Source: Melioribacter roseus
Lineage (GTDB): Bacteria; Bacteroidota; Ignavibacteria; Ignavibacteriales; Melioribacteraceae
Length of the DNA stretch: 64,000 nucleotides
Reading direction: 5' to 3'
NCBI GenBank assembly: GCA_020722065.1
Contig: DYLK01000009.1
Coordinates: forward strand, 22,457-86,456
Shown one piece after another: positions 30,563-38,425 of this stretch (positions are counted from its first letter, which is position 1; each line of letters begins with the position of its first letter). A program made the translations under genes and the position numbers. The notes under the pieces were generated by a model, which did not search any database, had not been told where the DNA came from, and saw only the letters and a program-made list of their open reading frames with translations.

Positions 30563-30928
30563 ATGAATAGAAGATTAGCTGAAAGAAGAGAAAAAAAATT
30601 AACAAAAGTAAGAAGTAACGTTCAAGGCACAAGCCAAAAACCAAGATTAAGCGTGTTTAGAAGTGCAAAACACATCTATGCTCAATTAATAGATGATGCA
30701 AATGGAAAGACATTAGCAGCAGTTTCAACAAAAACAAAAGAGATTCAAGAAGAAGTAAAAAATGCCAAAACAAAAACTGAAAAAAGTTTGGTAGTTGGCG
30801 AACAATTAGGTAAAATTGCAGTTCAAAATGGTATTCTATCTGTAGCTTTTGATAGAGGTTACTATAGATTTCACGGTAGAGTAAAAGCTTTAGCCGATGG
30901 AGCTAGAAAAGCAGGTTTAAATTTTTAA
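30563..30928 (+). CDS. rplR: 50S ribosomal protein L18
   Basis: 5S rRNA-binding protein, 121 residues, with KPRLSVFRSAKHIYAQLIDD and the C-terminal VAFDRGYYRFHGRVKALADGAR. Followed directly by a tRNA gene rather than rpsE. Confidence 0.97.
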   Translation: MNRRLAERREKKLTKVRSNVQGTSQKPRLSVFRSAKHIYAQLIDDANGKTLAAVSTKTKEIQEEVKNAKTKTEKSLVVGEQLGKIAVQNGILSVAFDRGYYRFHGRVKALADGARKAGLNF

Positions 30929-30939
30929 TTGAATTTAAC

Positions 30940-31010
30940 TGCCGGATCGTCTAATGGTAGGACTACGCCCTTTGGAGGCGTCTGCAGAGGTTCGAATCCT
31001 CTTCCGGCAG
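30940..31010 (+). tRNA. tRNA-Gln (TTG) inside the spc operon
   Basis: 71-base tRNA. Acceptor TGCCGGA pairs with TCCGGCA, the anticodon stem ACGCC/GGCGT encloses loop CTTTGGA (anticodon TTG), and the T arm AGAGGTTCGAATCCTCT is canonical. Discriminator G, no encoded CCA. It begins 11 bases after the rplR stop and ends 27 bases before the rpsE start, so it must be cut out of the ribosomal-protein message. Confidence 0.96.
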
Positions 31011-31037
31011 CAAAATTTTGAAACATTGGAGAACACA

Positions 31038-31544
31038 TTGAGATTTAAAAAAGTAACTATACTAGAAGGTTTAAAAGAAAAAGTTGTTACTATCAACAGA
31101 GTAGCAAAAGTTGTTAAAGGTGGACGTCGTTTCAGTTTTAATGCTATTGTAGTTGTTGGTGATGGAAGTGGACACGTTGGCGTAGGCTTAGGAAAAGCTA
31201 ATGAAGTTACTGACGCAATCGCAAAAGGTATTGACGATGCAAAAAAGAATGTTTACAAAGTTTCTGTGATAAAAGGAACAATCCCTCACGAAGTTCTTGG
31301 TAAATTCGGTGCTGGTAAAGTTCTTTTAAAACCTGCTTCGCCTGGTACAGGTTTAATTGCTGGTGGCGGGGTAAGAGCAGTATTAGAACTTGCTGGAGTT
31401 CAAGATGTTCTTACAAAATCATTAGGTTCAAGCAATCCCCATAACCAAGTAAAAGCAACATTATACGGCTTATTAAACCTTGTTGATGCCAATATAATGG
31501 CAAAAAGAAGAAATATGACTGTTAGTGAATTATTCAAAGCGTAG
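31038..31544 (+). CDS. rpsE: 30S ribosomal protein S5
   Basis: Decoding-fidelity and helicase-site protein, 168 residues. TTG at 31038 is chosen because GGAG (31028-31031) lies 6 bases before it. The in-frame ATG at 30954 would translate tRNA-Gln and is rejected. [19 protein letters not shown] and the [15 protein letters not shown] helix are diagnostic. Confidence 0.96.
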   Translation: MRFKKVTILEGLKEKVVTINRVAKVVKGGRRFSFNAIVVVGDGSGHVGVGLGKANEVTDAIAKGIDDAKKNVYKVSVIKGTIPHEVLGKFGAGKVLLKPASPGTGLIAGGGVRAVLELAGVQDVLTKSLGSSNPHNQVKATLYGLLNLVDANIMAKRRNMTVSELFKA

Positions 31545-31557
31545 ATAAGGTTGTGCG

Positions 31558-31752
31558 ATGACAAAAAAATTAAAAATAACACAAACAAAAAGTGTAATTG
31601 ACAGACCAAAAACTCAAAAGCTAACTATTGAAGCTTTAGGATTAGGCAGACCAAATTATACAACAATTAAGAATGATACACCACAAATTCGTGGCATGAT
31701 AAATAAAGTATCACATTTAGTAAAATTTGAAGAAATTGAAGTAAGTGAGTAG
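31558..31752 (+). CDS. rpmD: 50S ribosomal protein L30
   Basis: 64-residue L30 with [28 protein letters not shown] and the final [20 protein letters not shown]. Conserved position between rpsE and rplO. Confidence 0.95.
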   Translation: MTKKLKITQTKSVIDRPKTQKLTIEALGLGRPNYTTIKNDTPQIRGMINKVSHLVKFEEIEVSE

Positions 31753-31756
31753 AAAA

Positions 31757-32221
31757 ATGGATATTTTAAGTAATTTAACTCCGGCAAAAGGTTCAGTAAA
31801 AAAACGAAAAAGAATTGGTCGAGGTGAAGGTTCAGGTCACGGTGGACAATCAACACGAGGTATGAATGGAGCTCGCTCACGTTCAGGTTACAAAAATCGA
31901 GCATGGTTTGAAGGAGGGCAAATGCCTCTTCAACGAAGAGTTCCAAAACGCGGTTTTAAAAATATTTTCAAAACTTATTTCCAGGTAATTAATTTAGATA
32001 GTCTTCAAAAATTATCAGATAGTGGTAAAATTGAAGATGGCAAAATTAATGCAGTTGTACTTTATGAAAACGGCTTAATTTCTAAAGCTAATTCTCCGTA
32101 TAAAATTCTTGGTAGAGGAGAATATTCAGCTAAATTAACAATAGAAGCTCATAAATTTAGTAAATCAGCTCAAGAAAAAATTGAAGCTGCAGGCGGTTCA
32201 ATAAAAGAGATTAAAGATTAA
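31757..32221 (+). CDS. rplO: 50S ribosomal protein L15
   Basis: Late assembly protein with a Gly/Arg-rich N-terminus (KRIGRGEGSGHGGQSTRG). ATG 31757 gives MDILSNLTPAKGS, typical for L15. A GTG four codons earlier (31745) overlaps the rpmD stop and is less likely. The stop overlaps the secY start by one base. Confidence 0.95.
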   Translation: MDILSNLTPAKGSVKKRKRIGRGEGSGHGGQSTRGMNGARSRSGYKNRAWFEGGQMPLQRRVPKRGFKNIFKTYFQVINLDSLQKLSDSGKIEDGKINAVVLYENGLISKANSPYKILGRGEYSAKLTIEAHKFSKSAQEKIEAAGGSIKEIKD

Positions 32222-33555
32222 TGGGAAGAATACAAGATACATTTAGAAATATTTTCAAAATTCCAGAACTAAGACAGAGAATTCTCTTTACACTTGGATT
32301 ATTGATTATTGTTAGAATTGGTGCTCACATTACCTTACCAGGAATTGACCATCATATTTTAAGTCAAGCAATGGAAAATAGAACAACCGATAACCTTTTT
32401 GGTCTTTACGATTTGTTTGTTGGTGGTGCTTTTTCTAATGCTGCCATTTTTGCACTTGGAATTATGCCTTACATCAGTTCGTCAATTATTATTCAGTTAG
32501 GTGGTGCTATTATCCCTTCGATTCAAAAACTTCAACGCGAAGGTGAAGAAGGCAGAAAGAAAATAACCCAATATACAAGAGTGGGAACTGTATTTATTTC
32601 AGCTTTTCAAGCTTGGGGTGTAACAATACATCTAAAGAATATTAATTTTAATGGTTTATCGATACTGCCTCCTGAAGTGCAAGGTTTGTTCTGGACATTT
32701 TCAACCATTGTCTTACTTGTCGCTGGTACTATGTTTATGATGTGGTTAGGTGAACAAATTACTGATAGAGGTATTGGAAATGGAATATCATTAATTATTA
32801 CTATCGGTATCATAGATCGTTTACCTTATGCACTTTTAGATGAATATCGCCTAATTAGTGCTGGAACTAGAAATTTGGTTATTGAAGTTATTATCTTTTC
32901 ACTATTATATTTTATTATTGCTGGTATCGTACTTGTAACACAAGGAACACGTAGAATACCTGTTCAATATGCAAAAAGAGTAGTTGGCAATAAAATAGCT
33001 GGTGGAACAACGCAATATATTCCACTTCGAGTAAATACTGCAGGAGTAATGCCTATTATTTTTGCTCAAGCAATTATGTTTATTCCAAGTACTATTTTAT
33101 CTTTTTTCCCAGATAGTGAATTTTTACAAACTGCTGCAGGATATTTTCAATATACTTCAATTACATATTCTATTATTTATGCTTTAATGATAATATTTTT
33201 CACATATTTTTATACAGCAATTGCTTTTAATCCACAAGATGTCTCTGAAAATATGAAAAAACAAGGTGGTTTTATCCCTGGAATAAGACCGGGGAAACAA
33301 ACTGCTGAATTTATTGATAATATTTTAACTAAAATTACATTACCGGGTTCAATATTTCTTGCAATAATTGCAATATTACCTGCATTTATTTCAAAATTAG
33401 GTGTTTCTGGTAGCTTTGCAAGTTTTTTTGGTGGTACAAGTTTATTAATCGTTGTAGGTGTTGCTCTCGATACCTTACAACAAGTTGAATCTCATTTATT
33501 AATGCGTCATTATGATGGATTTATGAAATCGGGAAAAATAAAAGGTAGAAGATAA
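32221..33555 (+). CDS. secY: preprotein translocase subunit SecY
   Basis: Channel-forming membrane protein of the Sec translocon. The 444-residue length and ten hydrophobic segments are normal. Landmarks include the N-terminal FRNIFKIPELRQRILFTLG, the plug region after TM1, and the cytoplasmic loop NPQDVSENMKKQGGFIPGIRPG. The ATG overlaps the rplO stop (TAATG). adk, often next, is absent. Confidence 0.98.
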   Translation: MGRIQDTFRNIFKIPELRQRILFTLGLLIIVRIGAHITLPGIDHHILSQAMENRTTDNLFGLYDLFVGGAFSNAAIFALGIMPYISSSIIIQLGGAIIPSIQKLQREGEEGRKKITQYTRVGTVFISAFQAWGVTIHLKNINFNGLSILPPEVQGLFWTFSTIVLLVAGTMFMMWLGEQITDRGIGNGISLIITIGIIDRLPYALLDEYRLISAGTRNLVIEVIIFSLLYFIIAGIVLVTQGTRRIPVQYAKRVVGNKIAGGTTQYIPLRVNTAGVMPIIFAQAIMFIPSTILSFFPDSEFLQTAAGYFQYTSITYSIIYALMIIFFTYFYTAIAFNPQDVSENMKKQGGFIPGIRPGKQTAEFIDNILTKITLPGSIFLAIIAILPAFISKLGVSGSFASFFGGTSLLIVVGVALDTLQQVESHLLMRHYDGFMKSGKIKGRR

Positions 33556-33564
33556 GGTCATACC

Positions 33565-34326
33565 TTGATTATAATCAAAACAAAAAAAGAAATTGATTAT
33601 ATTAAAGAAAGTTCTTTAATTGTTGCTAAAACTTTACAGTTATGTAAGAGTTATGTGAAACCAGGAATCACAACTCTTGAATTGGACGCTATTGCTGAAG
33701 ATTTTATCAGAAGCAATAATGGTATTCCAGCTTTCAAAGGATATTCACAAGGTTATGGAATTCCTTTTCCTGGAACAATTTGTTCTTCAGTTAATGAAGA
33801 GGTAGTGCATGGCATACCTTCAAATCGAGTTCTGAAAAATGGTGATATTATTTCCATTGATGTAGGAGTTAAGAAAAATGGCTATTTTGGTGATGCAGCT
33901 TTAACAGTTGCAGTTGGTGAAATATCTGAAGAAAAAAAACAACTCATGGAAATAACTGAAAAATCACTTTATAAAGGAATTGAAGCTGCTTGTGTAGGAA
34001 ATAGAATTGGTGATATTTCAAATGCAATCGAAAAGTTTATCAATCCTTATGGTTATGGAATTGTTCGTGATTTATGCGGACATGGAGTTGGAAAACATCT
34101 TCATGAAGATCCACAAATTATGAATTTTGGAAAAGCAAATTCAGGACCAGAAATAAAAGAAGGAATGACAATAGCTATAGAACCTATGATAAATTTAGGT
34201 ACATGGCGAGTTAACGTTCTTGATGATGGTTGGACAATAGTTACAAAAGATAATCAACCATCAGCCCATTTTGAGCATACAATTGCAATAATAAATGGTA
34301 AAGCAGAAATTTTAAGTAAAATATAA
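33565..34326 (+). CDS. map: methionine aminopeptidase, type I
   Basis: Removes N-terminal Met from new proteins. The 253-residue protein has the five metal ligands in order: Asp in [14 protein letters not shown] (two Asp), His in [13 protein letters not shown], Glu in IEPM, and Glu in [11 protein letters not shown] start with AAGG 7 bases before. It lies directly between secY and infA. Confidence 0.97.
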   Translation: MIIIKTKKEIDYIKESSLIVAKTLQLCKSYVKPGITTLELDAIAEDFIRSNNGIPAFKGYSQGYGIPFPGTICSSVNEEVVHGIPSNRVLKNGDIISIDVGVKKNGYFGDAALTVAVGEISEEKKQLMEITEKSLYKGIEAACVGNRIGDISNAIEKFINPYGYGIVRDLCGHGVGKHLHEDPQIMNFGKANSGPEIKEGMTIAIEPMINLGTWRVNVLDDGWTIVTKDNQPSAHFEHTIAIINGKAEILSKI

Positions 34327-34342
34327 AGCAGCATTGGATTAT

Positions 34343-34561
34343 ATGGCAAAACAAGGTGCAATAAAAGTAGATGGAGTAGTTAATGAAACACTCCCAAATG
34401 CTCATTTCAGAGTAAAACTCGATAATGGTCATGAAATTATTGCTCACGTTTCAGGTAAGATGAGAATGCATTTTATAAAGATATTAGTTGGTGATAAAGT
34501 TGCAATTGAATTATCACCGTATGATTTAACAAAAGGTAGAATAACTTACAGGTATAAGTAA
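34343..34561 (+). CDS. infA: translation initiation factor IF-1
   Basis: OB-fold factor occupying the 30S A site during initiation. ATG 34343 yields exactly 72 residues beginning [13 protein letters not shown], the canonical length. A TTG three codons earlier overlaps the likely ribosome binding site. [18 protein letters not shown] is diagnostic. The stop overlaps the rpmJ start by one base. Confidence 0.96.
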   Translation: MAKQGAIKVDGVVNETLPNAHFRVKLDNGHEIIAHVSGKMRMHFIKILVGDKVAIELSPYDLTKGRITYRYK

Positions 34562-34674
34562 TGAAAGTACGTGCATCAGTTAAAAAAATTTGTGAACATT
34601 GCAAAGTTATAAAAAGAAATGGCGTTGTAATGGTTATTTGTAAGAATCCTAAACACAAACAAAGACAAGGCTAA
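34561..34674 (+). CDS. rpmJ: 50S ribosomal protein L36 (zinc-binding)
   Basis: 37-residue protein, [20 protein letters not shown] at the start. Cys11, Cys14, Cys27 and His32 form the zinc site. Its ATG shares the final A of the infA stop codon (TAATG). L36 keeps its zinc ligands here while L33 and S14 have lost theirs. Confidence 0.96.
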   Translation: MKVRASVKKICEHCKVIKRNGVVMVICKNPKHKQRQG

Positions 34675-34691
34675 AATCAGGAGGTTATGAA

Positions 34692-35075
34692 TTGGCTCGT
34701 TTAGCAGGAATAGATTTACCAAAAAATAAGAAAGCCTTTATCGGGTTAACATATATCTTCGGTATTGGGAGAACAACTTCATTCAAGATATTAAACCAAG
34801 CAGAAATTGACCCAGATAAAAAAGTTAACGAATTAACAGAAGAAGAAATTGCTAAAATACGTGAAATCATCACTACTGAAATAAAAGTAGAGGGTGCACT
34901 AAGAAGCGAAATTAATCAAAATATTAAAAGATTGATGGACATTGGTTCATACAGAGGTTTAAGACATAGACGAGGATTACCTGTTAGAGGTCAAAGAACT
35001 CGTACTAACTCAAGAACTCGAAAAGGAAAGAGAAGAACAGTTGCTGGAAAGAAAAAAGCACCTGGTAAAAAATAA
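34692..35075 (+). CDS. rpsM: 30S ribosomal protein S13
   Basis: 30S head protein contacting P-site tRNA and L5. 127 residues, TTG start 7 bases after AGGAGG (34679-34684). [14 protein letters not shown] and [20 protein letters not shown] are diagnostic. First ribosomal gene of the alpha group after rpmJ. Confidence 0.97.
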   Translation: MARLAGIDLPKNKKAFIGLTYIFGIGRTTSFKILNQAEIDPDKKVNELTEEEIAKIREIITTEIKVEGALRSEINQNIKRLMDIGSYRGLRHRRGLPVRGQRTRTNSRTRKGKRRTVAGKKKAPGKK

Positions 35076-35097
35076 TTAATAGTTGAAGGAGTTTAGT

Positions 35098-35484
35098 TTG
35101 GCTAAGACTACGAAAAAGACTAAAAAGAAAGTTCATGTTGATGCGACAGGCGTTGCTCATATAAAAGCTTCATTTAATAATGTAATTGTTTCAATTACTG
35201 ATATTTATGGAAATACAATTTCTTGGTCATCTGCTGGTAAAAACGGATTTAAAGGATCAAGAAAAAATACACCATTTGCTGCTCAAGTTACAGCTGAAGC
35301 TGCAGCAAAAGAAGCGTTTGATATGGGTTTACGTAGAGTAGATGTTTTTGTAAAAGGACCTGGTACTGGTAGAGAAGCAGCTATTAGGGCACTTAATACA
35401 GCAAAAATTCAAATTATGTCAATAAAGGATATTACACCAATTCCACACAATGGTTGTAGACCACCTAAAAAGAGAAGAGTTTAA
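35098..35484 (+). CDS. rpsK: 30S ribosomal protein S11
   Basis: Platform protein near the mRNA exit. TTG 35098 is chosen because AAGGAG (35086-35091) is 6 bases upstream. A TTG five codons earlier lies before that site. 128 residues starting [20 protein letters not shown], and [12 protein letters not shown] at the end. Confidence 0.96.
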   Translation: MAKTTKKTKKKVHVDATGVAHIKASFNNVIVSITDIYGNTISWSSAGKNGFKGSRKNTPFAAQVTAEAAAKEAFDMGLRRVDVFVKGPGTGREAAIRALNTAKIQIMSIKDITPIPHNGCRPPKKRRV

Positions 35485-35496
35485 GTAGGAGATTAA

Positions 35497-36123
35497 ATGG
35501 CGAGATATACTGGTCCCGTTTGTAAACTATGTAGAAGAGAAAAACAAAAATTATTCTTAAAAGGAAGTAAATGTACTTCAGAAAGATGTCCATTGGAAGT
35601 TAAGAATTATGCACCTGGACAACATGGTACAAGTCGAAAAGGAAAATTCTCAGAATATGGTGTACAATTAAGAGAAAAACAAAAAGTAAAAAGAATTTAC
35701 GGAGTTCTGGAAACTCAATTCAGAACATACTTTGAAAAAGCGAACCGTCAAAAAGGTGTTACAGGCGAAAATTTAATAAAAATTCTAGAAAGAAGATTAG
35801 ATAATGTTGTTTATAGGTTAGGTTTTGCTCCGTCAAGAAAAGCAGCAAGACAAATAATTCTACACAAACATTTTCTTGTAAATAATGTTGTAGTAAATAT
35901 CCCATCTTTCCTAGTAAAACCTGGTGATATTATTAGTGTTAGAGATAAAAGTAAACAATTAGACATTATACACAATACTTTGAGAAGAACAAAAGAAGAT
36001 GCTTATCCTTGGTTAACAATTAATAAAGCAGATTTATCAGGCGTTTTTAATGAACTTCCAAGTAGAGAAGATGTTAAAATTGATGTAAATGAACAACTAA
36101 TTGTTGAATTGTATTCTAAATAA
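35497..36123 (+). CDS. rpsD: 30S ribosomal protein S4
   Basis: Nucleates 30S assembly and regulates the alpha operon in E. coli. 208 residues with an N-terminal four-Cys zinc motif (CKLCRRE...CTSERC), NYAPGQHG, and an S4 RNA-binding domain ([20 protein letters not shown]). Confidence 0.97.
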   Translation: MARYTGPVCKLCRREKQKLFLKGSKCTSERCPLEVKNYAPGQHGTSRKGKFSEYGVQLREKQKVKRIYGVLETQFRTYFEKANRQKGVTGENLIKILERRLDNVVYRLGFAPSRKAARQIILHKHFLVNNVVVNIPSFLVKPGDIISVRDKSKQLDIIHNTLRRTKEDAYPWLTINKADLSGVFNELPSREDVKIDVNEQLIVELYSK

Positions 36124-36143
36124 CAATAATTAAGAGGAATTAG

Positions 36144-37145
36144 ATGAGTCTATATGAAATTAGAATGCCCGATGGTGTTATTTTAGAAGATGCAACAGCA
36201 ACCGAAACTTACGGTAAATTTATTGTTCAACCTTTAGAAAGAGGTTTCGGACAAACTTTAGGAAATGCTTTCAGAAGAGTTCTGCTTTCATCATTAAGTG
36301 GTGCAGCTTTTACTGCAATTAGAATTAATGGTGTTTTGCACGAATTTAGCACCATCCCAGGAGTTGTTGAAGATGTTACAGAAGTAGTTCTTAATCTTAA
36401 AAAAGTAAGATTTAAAATTCTCGATAAAAATGCGTCAAAATTTGACGTTACTTTTACAGGTCCACTTACAATTACAGCAGGAGATTTGAATAAATTCTGC
36501 CCGAATATTGAAGTGCTAAATAAAGATAGTCATATTTTAACTATAACAGATGATATTAAATTTTCTATGGAATTACGTTTTGGAATCGGTAAAGGTTATG
36601 TCCCTGCTTCCGAACAACAAATTACGGATCAAACAATTGGTTTAATTGCAATTGATTCTATCTTTTCACCAGTTGAAAAGGTAAACTTTAAAGTTGAAAA
36701 TGTTAGAATTGGCGAAAGTAAAGATTTTGAGAAATTAACATTAGAAATTACTACTGATGGTTCAATTACTGCTGAAGAAGCATTATCGAATGCAGGAAAT
36801 ATTTTGAAAGAACATATCAATATGTTTATTCATTTTGATGTTGAACGAGAAGAAGAAGAAGAAGAAATACAAGTTGTTCATGATCCTGAATTTGAAGCAA
36901 TTCGTAAAAAATTAACTACAAGTGTTGATGATTTGGAATTGAGTGTTCGTTCTCATAATTGTTTGAAAACAGCTAATATCAAAACGCTTGGAGAACTTGT
37001 AGAAAACGATGAAGCAGAATTATTAAAATTCCGCAATTTTGGAAGAAAATCTCTTTCAGAATTATCAGAAATTGTAAAATCATACAATCTTGAATTTGGT
37101 ATGGATGTTGAAAAATATCTTAATCCAAAAGAAGGTGAAAATTAA
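36144..37145 (+). CDS. rpoA: DNA-directed RNA polymerase subunit alpha
   Basis: Dimeric scaffold of RNA polymerase; the C-terminal domain binds UP elements and activators. 333 residues. The N-terminal domain shows GFGQTLGNAFRRVLLSSLSG. An acidic linker (EREEEEEEIQ) leads to the alpha-CTD with SVRSHNCLKTANIKTLGELV and the FRNFGRKSLSE DNA-binding helix. Confidence 0.98.
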   Translation: MSLYEIRMPDGVILEDATATETYGKFIVQPLERGFGQTLGNAFRRVLLSSLSGAAFTAIRINGVLHEFSTIPGVVEDVTEVVLNLKKVRFKILDKNASKFDVTFTGPLTITAGDLNKFCPNIEVLNKDSHILTITDDIKFSMELRFGIGKGYVPASEQQITDQTIGLIAIDSIFSPVEKVNFKVENVRIGESKDFEKLTLEITTDGSITAEEALSNAGNILKEHINMFIHFDVEREEEEEEIQVVHDPEFEAIRKKLTTSVDDLELSVRSHNCLKTANIKTLGELVENDEAELLKFRNFGRKSLSELSEIVKSYNLEFGMDVEKYLNPKEGEN

Positions 37146-37166
37146 CGTTTAAAAGGTTAGATTATT

Positions 37167-37724
37167 ATGAGACACGGTGTTAAAGGTTTTAAATTAGGTC
37201 GTACTGCAAGTCATAAAAAAGCAACTTTGCGTATTTTGGCAACGGCTTTACTTAAACATAAAAAAATTAGAACTACAATTACAAAAGCAAAAGCAACAAG
37301 ACTTTTTGTTGAACCCATAATTACTAAGGCTAAAACTGATACAGTTCATTCGCGTAGAATTGTTGCCGCCGATATTCAAGACAGAAAGGTATTGCAAGAA
37401 CTATTTGGTGAAATTGCCCAAAAAGTTGCTAATAGAAATGGCGGTTATACTAGAATTGTAAAACTTGGTACACGTCCAGGTGATGCTTCAGAAATGGCTT
37501 TTATTGAATTGGTTGATTATAATCTAGGAACACAAGTTTCTGAAAAACCAAAAAAGCAAAAAGCCGAACCAAAAGATACTTCAACTGTCGAAGATAAAAA
37601 AAATGAAGAAATAGTGGAAGCTGAAGTTATTGAAGAATCGGCTCAGGCAGAAGATAGCAAAGTAAATCCTAAAGTTGAATCTGCTGAAGAAACAACCTCT
37701 ACTGAAGATAAAAAAGAAAACTAA
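37167..37724 (+). CDS. rplQ: 50S ribosomal protein L17 with acidic C-terminal tail
   Basis: Exit-region protein. The core (about 1-122) begins [20 protein letters not shown] and ends with FIELVDYN. A tail of about 60 residues, rich in Glu, Lys and Thr, follows. L17 is usually 115-130 residues; extended forms occur in some Bacteroidetes. It is the last gene of the superoperon, followed by a terminator. Confidence 0.97.
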   Translation: MRHGVKGFKLGRTASHKKATLRILATALLKHKKIRTTITKAKATRLFVEPIITKAKTDTVHSRRIVAADIQDRKVLQELFGEIAQKVANRNGGYTRIVKLGTRPGDASEMAFIELVDYNLGTQVSEKPKKQKAEPKDTSTVEDKKNEEIVEAEVIEESAQAEDSKVNPKVESAEETTSTEDKKEN

Positions 37725-37747
37725 TTTTAAGATTAAATTATCTTTTT

Positions 37748-37779
37748 AAAGAGTAATCCTAAAGGGTTACTCTTTTTTT
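37748..37779 (+). terminator. intrinsic terminator after rplQ
   Basis: AAAGAGTAATCC (37748-37759) pairs with GGGTTACTCTTT (37764-37775), 12 pairs with one G-U, loop TAAA, and a seven-T run to 37779. It ends the ribosomal superoperon. The engB ATG begins only 5 bases later. Confidence 0.92.
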
Positions 37780-37784
37780 GTATT

Positions 37785-38363
37785 ATGGAAGTAAAATTCG
37801 AAAAATCCGTTCATCTAATCAAACAACTTCCAGAAGTTGGTAAACCAGAAATTGTTCTTTGCGGAAGATCGAACGTTGGAAAATCAAGTTTTATTAATTC
37901 ATTTTTTAATAGAACAAAATTAGCCCAAACCAGCTCGAAACCAGGCAAAACTCGTTCATTAAATTATTATAATGTTGATGATAAAATTTATATTGTCGAT
38001 TTACCGGGATATGGTTATGCAAATGTTTCTAAAACTGAAATTATTCGTTGGAAAAAGTTAATTGAAGATTATTTTGCTGAAAAAAGAAATTTTTTAGTTG
38101 CTTTTCATTTTGTTGATTCGAGAATTGGAATCACTAAACTTGATTTTGTGCTCAATTCATTTTTAGTTGGAAACAATATTCCCTATATAATCATTTTATC
38201 TAAAATTGATAAACTGAAAATGAGCGAAAAGACAAGCATAAAAAAAATAGTATTACAACAAATGGAAAATCGCATTTCCCCCGATCAGATTTACGAATAT
38301 TCTTCAACTAAAGGAAATGGCAAAAAGAAATTGTTAAGTTATTATAATTCCTTAATTTATTAA
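37785..38363 (+). CDS. engB: ribosome biogenesis GTPase EngB (YsxC/YihA)
   Basis: Essential GTPase for 50S assembly. The 192-residue protein has G1 GRSNVGKSS, G3 DLPGYGYANV (G2/G3 region KPGKTRSLNYY before it), and G4 SKIDKLK. The N-terminal FEKSVHLIKQLPEVGKPEIV aligns with family starts, so no later start fits. The ATG lies 5 bases after the rplQ terminator T-run, with no Shine-Dalgarno sequence and no room for a promoter in between. It is probably made from read-through transcripts. Confidence 0.95.
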   Translation: MEVKFEKSVHLIKQLPEVGKPEIVLCGRSNVGKSSFINSFFNRTKLAQTSSKPGKTRSLNYYNVDDKIYIVDLPGYGYANVSKTEIIRWKKLIEDYFAEKRNFLVAFHFVDSRIGITKLDFVLNSFLVGNNIPYIIILSKIDKLKMSEKTSIKKIVLQQMENRISPDQIYEYSSTKGNGKKKLLSYYNSLIY

Positions 38364-38385
38364 TGTATTTATTTAAAAGATTTAT

Positions 38386-38391
38386 TATAAT
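38386..38391 (+). promoter_or_regulatory. candidate -10 element upstream of the GAF-deoB-sigma gene run
   Basis: A perfect TATAAT lies in the 62-base gap between engB and the GAF-domain gene, about 34 bases before its start. The expected -35 region (near 38363-38369) is a poor match, so this is a weak promoter call. Confidence 0.3.
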
Positions 38392-38425
38392 CAACCTTTA
38401 AAAAATAGTTTTTAGGCACACTCGA

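Noticed and set aside
30954..31037. Longer rpsE reading frame starting at ATG 30954
   Set aside because: It would translate most of tRNA-Gln. The TTG at 31038 has GGAG at good spacing and gives a normal S5 length.
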